This document shows positions 22,401 through 34,400 of a stretch of DNA of 64,000 nt, in pieces (the stretch's first letter is position 1; the number at the start of each line of letters is the position of its first letter). The position numbers were made by a program, and so were the translations under genes. The DNA comes from Osmia lignaria lignaria (Eukaryota; Arthropoda; Insecta; Hymenoptera; Megachilidae). The notes beneath the pieces were generated by a model. That model worked only from the letters and a program-made list of their open reading frames with translations. It did no database searches and was not told the DNA's origin. Location: positions 12,784,256-12,848,255 of the forward strand of contig NC_135041.1 in NCBI RefSeq assembly GCF_051020975.1, written 5' to 3'.

Positions 22401-25400
22401 CAACGCGTCCAGAGACCTGGCTGCTGTTTTGAAATTCCCGAGAAATGATAAATTTTCACCGAGAGATCGGTGGACACGACGGGCCTTAATTTTAATTAAT
22501 TACGCTCGAAATCCGTACAGGGCTCACCTATGCCCCGTCCGTCCTTGACCTAAAGCCTTGACGTGGAAAAAGGGGAATATGTGTTATAAAATTTGCGCAT
22601 CCTGTTTCTTTTTTTTTTTTTTTGAGACACGATGCGAAGATAGTGACCGTAACAATTTCTCCGTGATGCTTTTAAGCGACGATACATTATTGATGAGGGA
22701 AAGAGGAGAAACGGGTAGCCGGGTCGAAAAAGCAGGGACGAACGAAGCGTGAGCGTAAAAGAGGCTGCGAGCGTTTGCAAAATGCAGAAGCCGAGAGGCG
22801 AGGAAAGGCCAAGGGCGAGCTGGAAGCTCGAATTAGCTCGTCAAGTTCAGGGATGTGTCGTATATCGTGAAAATGAAAGGGTAAAATATTCAGCCGACGA
22901 GCTGGACGTTATAGAGTTAATTCGAACAACCTATGAATGATGTAGGAACTCGGCAAGTATCCAATCTCGAGGAAAAGTTGGAAAATTGCTGGAAATCTCC
23001 TCGAATCTAGAAATTACTTCAACTTCTCGGACCCTCGACAATCGAATCGTCCCACGATCTAGAGTATCTCGAGGATTTCGTTGATCTTGGAAGTCATCCA
23101 ACCTTCTCTAAAGCATTTTTGATCCTCGCCACCTTTGCCGGTCACCGATTTTTTTCATCAACGTTCCTCTTCGACGATTTTCACGCGATAAAATGAATTT
23201 TCCTATTTAAGAAAAAAAAAATGTAATTCCAGGATGGAAGTATCGGATCAATCGTGATCCGGTACGCGTAGCAATATCTTACAAATTACTGTCGCGGCGC
23301 GCAATTAAAATCGGCAAACATCGAGAATAAAACCTCGCTTCGATTCACCGAGCATTGTTCCCGGTGCCGGTACTTTATCCCGGCTTCGCAAATATTGAAT
23401 CGGTCCCGGTCCACCCTCTCCAGCCCCTCCTTTCTATTCATCCTAACCCCCCTTTTCTCTTCCGCTTCCTGCTACCCGGCTCTCTCCGTCCCTTATCCTC
23501 GGCTTCGTTCGCAGCGAGATGACATCGTTCAACGAACCAGCATCACGCCGAAGTGTGAATGCTAATCGTGGTAGGTGGCAGCCCTCGCATCGCGACCGAA
23601 TTAAAAAGAGGTCGAGGGGCGCGAAATGTTCGCGTTACATCACTGACCTTGCCATTCTACGCCACCGTTTTCCATTGTCCTCGCGTTATTTCGTCTCGCG
23701 GAATCGCATATGCTTTCTTCTTTTTTCAAATTGACTATAAAAGGGAACAGCTGGTGAAGAAGGTTTATTCGACGAACATATTGGCGTTGGGTGCGAGAAT
23801 AGAAGAGTCCTTAACCCTTTTGCGGTCTTTAACCCCTTTCACTGTTTAGTCTGGCTCACGTGGACGGGAAAGAGAATTATACGCATGAGTCACGTGGGCA
23901 TAGGATCTTCAAGATTATTTAAAGCTCATCAATAGTCATTTAAACGGCACCCTATGTACGTAGAAGATGTTTCTTAGTTTCGCGGTTATTTTCATTCCAC
24001 CTTTGCTGTTCTACACGTAATCTCAAGAATTAAAATGGTTTGTATGCAAACGAGCAGTGACTAGTTCAGCACTGATGACTTCACCGTTGTGAATTCGTTG
24101 TGTGTAAAAAGAGTAGGGAAAAGAAAACACGTGGCGAAAATGTAACACGCTGGCTGGTGAGAAAGTAATCAAGTCCGTGAGCCGCGAAATTGCGTATGCA
24201 ATTTTCATCAGCCTGTTTACGTTAACATTGGATTACGTATTTCGCGAAGAAAAAGTCAAGGTTTAATGTGCAATGTAAACGTTTTGGTATCTCAGTTGAA
24301 AATCCGTTAGGTTTTATTGCTTGGAAAACTAAATTAAGATGGTAATTTTGTTAAATCGATGAATTGTAACGGCAGGGTTCCTATGCACCGGAGAAGTTCG
24401 GAGTAAAATAGCCTCGCGCGATACAGCGACAAACCTATTAATTAATTCTTCAACGTGAAAATGTAATGAACGAGAGTGGTGAATCGCGCGAAAATCGACG
24501 CGAGTGAGAATTAACGTGTATCGTGAGTTTTATTCAATGTACCAGACGTGCCATCGCCATGTTCACGTGCCTCTGGAATTTCTTCGACTGGTAAGGCATT
24601 TCTTTTTTCTCCTTGATTCCTTAATTAATCCTCGAACGACCTAGAATACGTCAGTGGAAAAAATTTTCCTGTTACAGTGTAGTCGCAATTAGAATTTGAA
24701 TAAATAATAAATGAGAGCAGGATATAGAAATGCAAATGCCAAATAGTGGCGTGTATAATATGACAAACGACTTCTGATTTTATTCCAATGTGAAAAAATA
24801 AAAAGCCGGGGACACGCAAATGGCGATTCTACGATTGTAATTATGCCTATAGACTTTTGTGTACAGTAGATTTTATGCAAATTTTGAGCAAATAGCTTTA
24901 AACATTCTTATTCAAATCAGCTGTGTATAAATAAAATGCTTCACTTCGAGGAATTCCTCGACAAGTTCCAAGCGTCATTATTTTTTTTAAATAATCACTT
25001 GGATTTTCAACTTGGAATGTCAAAGAAAAATTCGAGAACAGCAATGGGGCCGGTTTATCGAAACTTTGCAGCTAGCAAGAGCTCGAAGTTTCCAATTTCG
25101 TGGTAATCGAGTGGTGTCTGTGGAAAAACAGCAGTCAGAAGATTTCGACGTGTTCTACGTCAAATATTTACCTCGGTAGATCGTCGACCATTCCAGCTTC
25201 GAAGGTAAAGAAAGAAAAAGAAAAAGGTAGAAAAATCTGGCCGGTAACGTAATTTTCTGCCGCATAAATCGTCCTTCTCGCGTGCTGCTAAATTACTCGT
25301 CGACTTCTTCCCGTGCAGGCTGGCGGAACAGTTTCATCGACTTTGCTCGGTGTTACAATGAAATTCAAACAACCAACCGGGCACAATGAAAGCGTTATAA

Positions 25401-28400
25401 TACAGCCACGATGTGTACAATGCCGCGGAATCGTGTAGAATACCGCGACCAATTTACACGGTAGTTTAATAATGCCAATTAGAGAAGGAACGAACGCCGC
25501 CACCGCCGAAACTCATTCGTGAACTTCGATAATTTCGTATGCAAAAGGGTGTGACAGGGATGAAGCAGGATATTCTACGTGCGAAAATGTGTCGGATAAA
25601 GTTTCTTTGCACGAGGTTTCGTTTACGAGAGAATCCATCCTGAAAATGGGTTAAGTAGATGTGCAAACCTTCGTGTAAGGGCCAGTTACTACCCTTTAAA
25701 CGAAAGTTTTCATAGTTTCATTTGCGTAGGGTGGGACAGGGATGAAATGTGAAATACTGTATGCAATAATTATTCAAAAATGTAGAATATAAGATATCAT
25801 TTTTAAGACATTTAATTTAAGCAAAAAAAAAAGAAATTTCGATTTTTTCAAAATTCTAGAGCGGCCTAATCCCTTAAGTTCTTGTTTTCGAGGAAATGCA
25901 AGTTGGAAACGGGTTAGGTAGACGCGCATTCCGTTAAATAAGGGCATTTACTACCCTTTGAACGAAAGTTTCGAGGCTTTTACGGCTCGGTTTGTTGTAA
26001 TAATACTTACAGTTCGAGGCTTTTCAGTGTAAGCCGTTTTCAGTAGGAAAATGTTGCCGAGGTTTCAGCGGTATCGCAGCTTGTTTCATCAGGGGTTTTA
26101 GGGCGCATTGATACTTGCCAGGCGAAATTTCCCAAGCGTCCTCAGATTTTAATGAGCTTTTACGCGTTGATAGATTAGTTGATTAACCACCCTTCCTATT
26201 CGGGCTCTTTCTTTTCTCTCGCTACAGTTTTTTAACTTTTTACATGAAACCGAGCGTACCACATCTGATTGGTTGTTCACTTTCACGGTAAACGAAAGAT
26301 GAAAAGGGGCGGGAAACAATCGTACAGGTCGATGGTGCGAGCTAGTCGACCTTTACGATCCATTTTCCATTGCACTTGCGTTATACCATGCAATTCCCTC
26401 GTCGTCGTGACGTCTATCGGTCGCATTAGCGTCGCGTTGAAATTTACATATCGCCTCGGTGTTGCGTGCTCCCCGAACGGGGCTTACGAATCGACTGAAT
26501 TCGAGCAGAAACTCTTCGAACCGGTGCCACCATTTTCGTAAGTCTTTTTCGAAGACGATACCTACGTTCCGTAACCGTTTCAACATTTCAAAGCTTCCCC
26601 TCGAAGAACGGCATCACGAATTGTCACGTAGGATTTATTTTAATATTAAATGACCGAGTAGCTTGTAATAACGCCGTTTCACACTTCCGAGTTTACAATT
26701 CTCGGCAATGTTGTTTCGTCGGAGCGGTGGGTACACGCGGCCATAACACCGAAAGGGTTAAACGTTCGCTTGGCTGCATTATGCAGAAGCGTGCAGCTGC
26801 GAATTACACGCGATCGTTGCTGAAAGCGTAAACTTACGGCCATGCTTCCGTTGAATTATCGCGTTCACCGAAATTGCTAAGATTCTCGGTCGCCAATGAA
26901 CACCGTGGAAATTGCGAACAAAGCTCGCCTCGCATTCGAAATGTCCTGTTGCCGCCGCGGAAACTCTTGACCCGCTTACCATCCTTGCCGAATTTCTACT
27001 TTACGATCTTTGGAAATGACGGTCGACGAGTAAATTCGAGAGGAAACTCTGCGAAGACGAAACCCGGGAAGGGGAAAGAATAATCTTGACATTTCCCTCG
27101 AGGAGATCCTCGAAATCTTCAGTTTATGATCTTACGTCAGTTTCTACTTGATTACTGCTTCAAATTACCCGCTCTTAATGAGAAATAAAACTGTTCTTGA
27201 TACAGGTCCTACCAACCGAAAGAGGCCACTTAATTACTTCCTCTGGTCGTGAAAGGCAAAATTGTTTGCAATTTCAAAGGATGAATATGTTTGAGAGAAA
27301 TTTTTTTCGTCAGAGTTCTAAAAACAAAACAAGACAAAAAAATGTACTTTGTAGCATGTTTGTTCTTTGAAGCTATTCAGATTATGAACATTGGAATCTC
27401 TGGGAAAAAATCCCATTGAAAAGAGATTATTTTGCTGGTATACATTTTTCAAACCACCCACGTTATAATATATTGGAAACTTTTTCAGTGTGTTTGTTTT
27501 TTAAAAGCATTCTTTATTTTAATAAGCGGACCGCAGGAATTAATATGATTGAAAAAATATTTTTCTTTAAAATTACAACGTCGGTATCCAGGGTATATTG
27601 AAAGCGATGGGTAGCGTAGAGCAGGTGATGGTTTTTTAACCGAAGCTAGTGGTTGGTGTAGCGAGTCTGGCTTGGGTTAGGTAACGAAAGGGGTTGAAAA
27701 AAAAAAAATCATCGAACGAACAACGTTCTCTCGAGAGGGAGAGAAGGAGACAAAGTGGTAATTAGCCTAGTGTATATAGAGGGCTGTCGCTTGGTCGGTC
27801 GAAAAATCGATCTCTCTTTCATCTGGAGCCGGCGCTCGAGTACCGCGAATGCGGTCGATCGATCGCGAAACCGCCAGGTGTAAATCCAGAAACCTCGAAC
27901 CGCCGGCTCGGCTGGAAAATTGCCCAAATACACTTGGAAATGCTCGGCAACGCAGGCCGAGGGGAAGATTTTTCGACAAAAGAAGATGGATTCGGCGAAG
28001 AAACGCCGCGCCGCGCCGCGCCGTCCGTCTCGCGGGCTGAATATTTTACTCCTCACGGAAAAGGAATTTCCACAGTATGCCAGCGTACCATCCGGTTGGC
28101 AACTTCCGACTTGCCGAATTTCTTTTCCTCTTGTTCCATCCTATTCTTTCTTTATTCTATTTACCTTCCTCCATTTTCCAATTCTTCAAACTCTAGGCTC
28201 TTTTAAAATTGATGTACTTTCGTGCTGTTCTTATATTGGTCATTGTTTCTGGCATTTTCAAGAATTGACTTTGACGGTAGAATGCAAAGTTTTCCGAGAA
28301 CATCCGTCGTTCGTACTGTCGAAGAGGAAATCCAAGAATCATGAACGAATGTCTGCCAATATTACAAGTGAAAAGAAAAAAATGTTAGCCATCGATGGTA

Positions 28401-31400
28401 GAAGAAAGGAGAGAGGCAACTGATCGATAGAAGCTCGGCGTGGAATTGAAAAGAACTTTCGACGTCGTATGCCGACGATATGGACGTGTCTCGATAAGTG
28501 TACCGATTTTCTAGTGGTATCGAGAGAAACGTGGAACGAACGAGGAGGAATTGAATTGATCGGACATTGATCGATGCAGTTTTCGACATCAGACCGTGTA
28601 CACCGTCGAGACAATGTCTCCAGATTGTAATCTTGCCACGCAACCACCGAGCAAATAGAAAAATCGCGTGCAACAAATGACGTGGATTCCAATTCAAATT
28701 GATCCCTGATGTATGATTGCTATCTACGAGAAAGTGATAGAAAATAACCAACGCTTTACAGAAGATTCTATAAACCTTGAAAAATCATATTCGAAGATGA
28801 AGTTTGGTCAACTCTACGTCTCTGATAAAAATATAACGTCCACTATATAAAGCTAGTCAATATTGTTCCTTCGGCAGATTTTTCATCGCAGCCGTTCGAT
28901 GATCGAGGTTTCACGAGATTCAATTTATCCTTTCGCACAGGAACGTACTAAAGAAGCCACGAAACTGCGAGAGGATAAACGAGGGGACGTTTATCAGAGG
29001 TTAGTAGGTGGTACATCGCTTTCTTCTTACGCTAGTGTTCTCCCATAAAAATTTTCGAAAGGCGGTATAATTCAGCGTGGTAGCCAAGTAGAGGATGTTC
29101 GTAAAGTGTAACTTATTCATACATTTCGGGAGCAACCGAATATCACTCTTTTGAAATAGTAAAAAATCCGTGGAGGTTGAAAGAAAATGTTTATCCAGGA
29201 TTGAATGGTGGCAGAGGGTGGCTCGTCGATTTTCAATCGGCAGAGAAACTTGTCCAGAGAAAAAGACAGATGGTCGATGGTAACAAGGACCGTTGGGGAA
29301 AGTCGGGGAAAACGAGAAAATACTGCTAGTGGAACGCAATAGTTGGACACGTTCGGGTCTGGTCGGCAAGTGTGTATTGTCAGTGACCAAACCGGACGAA
29401 GCCAGGGAAGATTTGTTCCTGGCAGAAGAATTAAGACTAGGAAGGGTGAAAATAGAAATACACGAGCCAGAAGGGAAAAGAAATATGTCCGGAGAAGCAA
29501 TTACTAGATTCTACCCTTTATTACCCTGGAACCTGTAATTTAGATTTAAACTTACCAAATGTACACGTTTGCAACAAAAGCATTTATCCAATATTTAATG
29601 TAGGAAAGTGGTTGGAGGTTTAGAAAGTGTGACGTTGGCGCGATAGAACGCTTTTGTACTTTGTTTCGCCGCGTTACGCGAGACACGTTGCTGGCAAACT
29701 TGTAATTTAGCGGTGTAAAAGGTCGTGGCACGTGTGTCCGTGTGCAGAAACGCGTTAAACAGCGAAACGGTGGCGCATCGTGGCGCATAGCACCGACCTG
29801 ATTCCCGCGCGAATTAAGACACATCGAGGGTGGCCACCCTCGATCGTGCAAGACGTGACCGTCTTATCCCTCTAATTTTCTATTTTTCCTTCCAACTGCT
29901 TTCGAAAGCGTTTGGAACACGGCCGATTGATCTCGACGACTCGACGAGTAGCGAACAACGGGGAAATTTCGTGAATTCGTCGACGGCGACGATTCGATAA
30001 AGCATTCCGACAGTGGTGGTGATAATGCGTCCAGGGTGATAGATTAACGCGATCAGGAATGAGAAACGAGCTGGTACAAGGACAATGTGCTGGGTCAGCT
30101 CGGTAGAGCAACGATCGTCGTGGATGCTTACAATGACTTCCGAGTTGCATGCTCGATGGCGATACGCGTATGCGAAACTGTACAGCTCGATCAGAAGGAT
30201 TGCAACGCGTTCGATGACGGGAAATATCGTTGGTATTTATGGAAAGCAAAGGTTGGGGTGCGTTGTCAATCATCGGATATACCTTAGGGTTTCCTTATAA
30301 ATTCGATCTTTCTGTTAGTAAACCTTTCTAGGCCGCCTCGTTATTAGTATTCCGTGACCGAAATAACTGGATGCCATCAGTCATGTCTCTCGGGGGGTTG
30401 TCACATGTCACGAGGCACGTACATCACGTGCTTAATAATATGAAATATGAAACAAGGCAGTTGTCAGTAGAGAACGTTGTGGTAGATGGTCGAATATCTA
30501 AAGATAAAAAGAATTTATAAACAAAAATGATATTGGCATCTGATATCAAATGTGTGTCGCTATTCAGAATTGTTTCTGGTTACCTTGTCAAAGTAACAGA
30601 TCATTTTATTTAGTCGATAAATGTGTCAACTGGTTTTCCAGCTAGCTCTAGCTCTATAAATGTGAATATACACATATCCGAGTCGGGCTCGTGGATTTTC
30701 TTCATCAATGCGGTTAGTGCCGCTATGCATTCGATAACAATTTGGGGTGCCGCAAACATTGCCGTGATATAATGAATATGTGCAATTACGCGGGTGGCGA
30801 AGTAAACAGCGTAAATTAGTGATTTCCGAGCGTGTTCGCTGCGATCATAACTCTGTGGGAATGATATCGTTGCGTCAAATCGTTCTATCTTGCATACTCT
30901 ATGACCGGCTTCAATTATTCATTCGATTGCCAGATTGAATTTTTCTCTCTTATGCACTCGTTTTAGCAAAACTATCTCGAGGTTTAACGATATTAACACG
31001 ATTAATGCCGTGGATGACTCCGCCATTTACACACGCCTGAATAATTGAAAGAAAACAACAGAAGAACATTATTTTAAGTAATATTGCTATGGTAGAAATA
31101 ATGTGAAATGGCAAATAGAAAGCTTGAAATTTGAAATTTGAAAATTAATTATTACTATTCTTAGTAATTAGAGCTTTACGTTCAACGTATTAATTAATTG
31201 ACTATAGTTGGTTAAAACCATAGCACGAGGAGGGAATGAATGGGAAAAGATCATTCTGGGTAGGATTCGAGGTGGATAAAAATGGTATTAAACCAATCGA
31301 TAACCTATCAGACGAAACGTACACCTGGTTATCTTTCTTTTGCTCTTTGTTCGTTACTTTTCCCCTTCGGAGCCTCCTCGGCAACCATCAAATATCCAAC

Positions 31401-34400
31401 AAAGAAGCGAAATGCGAAGTGAATCGAACCACGAACGAATCGAGTCTCTTTGTTCAATCTACGCGTTACTTTTATATCTTGGCATGACCTTGTTTTCCCC
31501 GGGGGATGACGCAATGACAGCGGAAGTAATTCAGTCTTCCGGTGAGCAGCTTTGTTTACTCATCCGGACTGCTGACCGATCAGATACAATCGATCATGTG
31601 ACCAGGGAAAGTTCAACCGATTAAAGTTCGATCATCATTACTTTAACGCTGATGTCTTTACTTTTAACAACTGCAGAGAAAACTTCTGAAAATTATCTCC
31701 TTGAAAATGGAGCAACCTGTTGAAGATGGGAAACAGATAAAAAAAAATATTAATTTTTTCTCCCTCGATCTAATTAATTCAACTCGCCGCGGACGATTTG
31801 CGAGAATTTTCGGATATTTTCCGTTGTTCCAGAGGATCTTCCTTGGGCGGTGAATTACGGTTCACCAGGGACGTTTTGCCGAATAAAACGTGAGAGCAAT
31901 GTCGATTTCAGCTGTCCTCTCGTTTGCATCCGTTTCCTGAGGATCGCTTTTCGAGATTCGCCCGGAAAACGCGACGCGAATTCCGTCCAGTTCATTAGAG
32001 CAAACCGTCCGCGTTAATATCGCGTGTAATACCAGCTGGAGTTCGCTTAATGGAAAGCACGATTCGTTGAAATTGCGAAGGAATGCGGTACCAATCGAAG
32101 CTTCCCTGCGGTTCGTTCGACTACCGTCCACCCCGTGGATTCTGGTCACTTCCGGTACGTTGGAACGAGTAAAACAATTACCGCGACTGGCACGTTTCCT
32201 CAACTTCATCGGTTGCTCGCGTTCCTCTGACCCATTGTTATTTGCCCATCTCGTTTAACTAACGAAACGTTGAAATTCCAAAAATAAAGCAATCGAATTT
32301 GTTATTTTATCATCGAAGCGTATGTTTAATAACATTTGGTAAATGCCTTGGGGGTTTGGAACGGTGGTCACGGGTAGGTGGGTAATTCGTGGAAAAAGTA
32401 TCGAGTAACACGTCCCGTGCGGCTTTCAACCGGAAAATCGTGCAGGTCGATCGATCGATTTCCTCTCGAACCGGACTGACCTTCCGTATCACCCTGCCCG
32501 TTCGTTCCTACCCATATAAAGTTTCTCTTTTCTACCTTGTCTCGGCATTGATAAAGTGCGATAGCTCGATACGTTTTATGGGAAAATTTAAGCTCGTATG
32601 AGCACTTCCCAGGAAATAAATTGAACGTTTCGCGTTTGTATTCCGTCGGTACTTCCTTTAATTCACTTTCTCGTTGAAACCGAACGGTTTTCTCTGTTCT
32701 CGGCACTTTAATACTAGCGTTCGGTTTATTTCAAATTTATCATCAGATGCACTTTTATCGACTTTCACCGTTAAATAATTCGAGCACCCCTGTGATCCGC
32801 GACGTTAAAGGAATTAAAGCGGCTTTTCTGAAGCATTGTCGAGGCTATTTGCGCGATCCTCGAACGACACGAGGGCAAAAAGAGAGAAAGGAAGAGGAGC
32901 CGGATGAAAAAGGTGGAGTGGTCGTGTGTATAAATTGAGAAGACCGTGGCATCCAGCAATTTGCGGCCTGCCTTCGGAGAAGCTCTCTCCTTTCAGACGT
33001 TTTCACCTGCTCCTATGAATCAAGTATTTTGCCGAGCCGCTCGATAAATTTTCAATGACATCAGCGTAAAAAACGTCGCCGCTATTGTCTGGAAATCAGG
33101 TCGCCGCGACGCGATCGCTGAATCCACTGACCGCGAATGTAGCCCGGCACATTTTAAATTCGTTACCCTGAAAGAACGACGTGAATTTTTGGGGGAAAAA
33201 AAGCCACGAAAAGAGAGCCGATAGACCGAATTTTCTTCAATTCCTAAAAAAATATAATCCATTGCGATATTGGACCACGTACGAAGAATAGTACAGTGAT
33301 TGTAATAATCTATTTTCTTCTTGTCGAAAATTTCTACGTCGACTTTCGATCGACAATTCTTGTTGAAACCCGCAATTTCTCTATCGCAAGCGTACGAAGG
33401 AATTGCGCAAAAAACGTGGATAAAAAGCCCGAACGGAAAGGAAGTTCCCTTTTCCTCGTAATTGACGATGCCGGCTGACGCAAAGTGCTGTTCAAAGGTT
33501 CGCAGTCGATTCTCTATGCACCCCCTGGCGAAGGGGTTGAAGTTGTTAACATGCGTCGAGTCTCGAAACAAAAACGGGGGAAAAAAAAGCGGCGGTAAAG
33601 GAGTCGATAAAGGGAGTAGATTTCGTTGAAAGGATTTGCCGTGGCTCGCTTGAAAACGGCACAAACTTTGCGTCGAAAATATTGTGCAACTCGAATGTTT
33701 TTCCTCGAAACAGTTGCGATTAAAAAAGTTGGATTTATTGATAAAAATTTGGTTTTTAAAGCGAATTAATCCTTTACGGTTCTATATCTTTTTCGAGCAC
33801 AAATAAAAATTTCCCCCTCAAGAATAACAGGGTTGTTGTTTTTCTTTTTGTTTCAGGCTCGACCAGCCGGTGACCAGCTCGACGTCCGGAATGGACAGCA
33901 AAAAGGTGCGAATAAAATAATAATATTTTTGAAAGATAGTAACGATTGATCTAGCTCGCTTCGAACCGCGTAACAAACCATTGTTTAGTTATCGGCTACG
34001 AAGTTCCACTAGTAGAAAACGATCTATCCGCTTGATGGGGGTTTATGGTGGCTGTAAAGATTTCCTGCTGTCTGATATAGAACTTGGGTTAGTAGTTAGC
34101 GATGTCGTTTGAAGTTAACGCGATAAGGGGTCGGAGTTAATGTAGATACCTCGGTGAATTAACCAGAAACTTTAAACGTTTCCAGTTACATCGTTTGCTC
34201 TTTAATTACCTGTTCGTGTAGGGTGGCTCTTTGATAAATTACTATTCGCTACGATTTAATCGGTTCACTGAGTCACAGCTGCGTGGCTTACTGAATTTCG
34301 ATAGGATGTTGCGATCAATTTCGTTGTCACGGAGAGACGAAGTTCACGAAGTCGTCGAATAAATCACGGACGATTTAAATCTGCTTACAGAATTACCCCA

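Larger units (their letters stand above)
11667..33856 (+). other. kmr: kmr intron 2 (22 kb) with candidate alternative promoters
   Basis: The donor is AAG|GTAAGT and the acceptor TTTGTTTCAG. This very long intron contains two candidate alternative first exons (24559 and 28899), a CpG-rich stretch (about 19.08-19.70 kb), a diverged tandem duplication (about 25.53-25.98 kb), several palindromes, and a long antisense open frame (33020-33664). Most of the rest shows nothing I can support. Confidence 0.6.

Noticed and set aside
27920..28423. 167-codon plus-strand frame
   Set aside because: It starts in a GCGCC-type short repeat, overlaps minus-strand frames of similar length, and has no domain or splice support.
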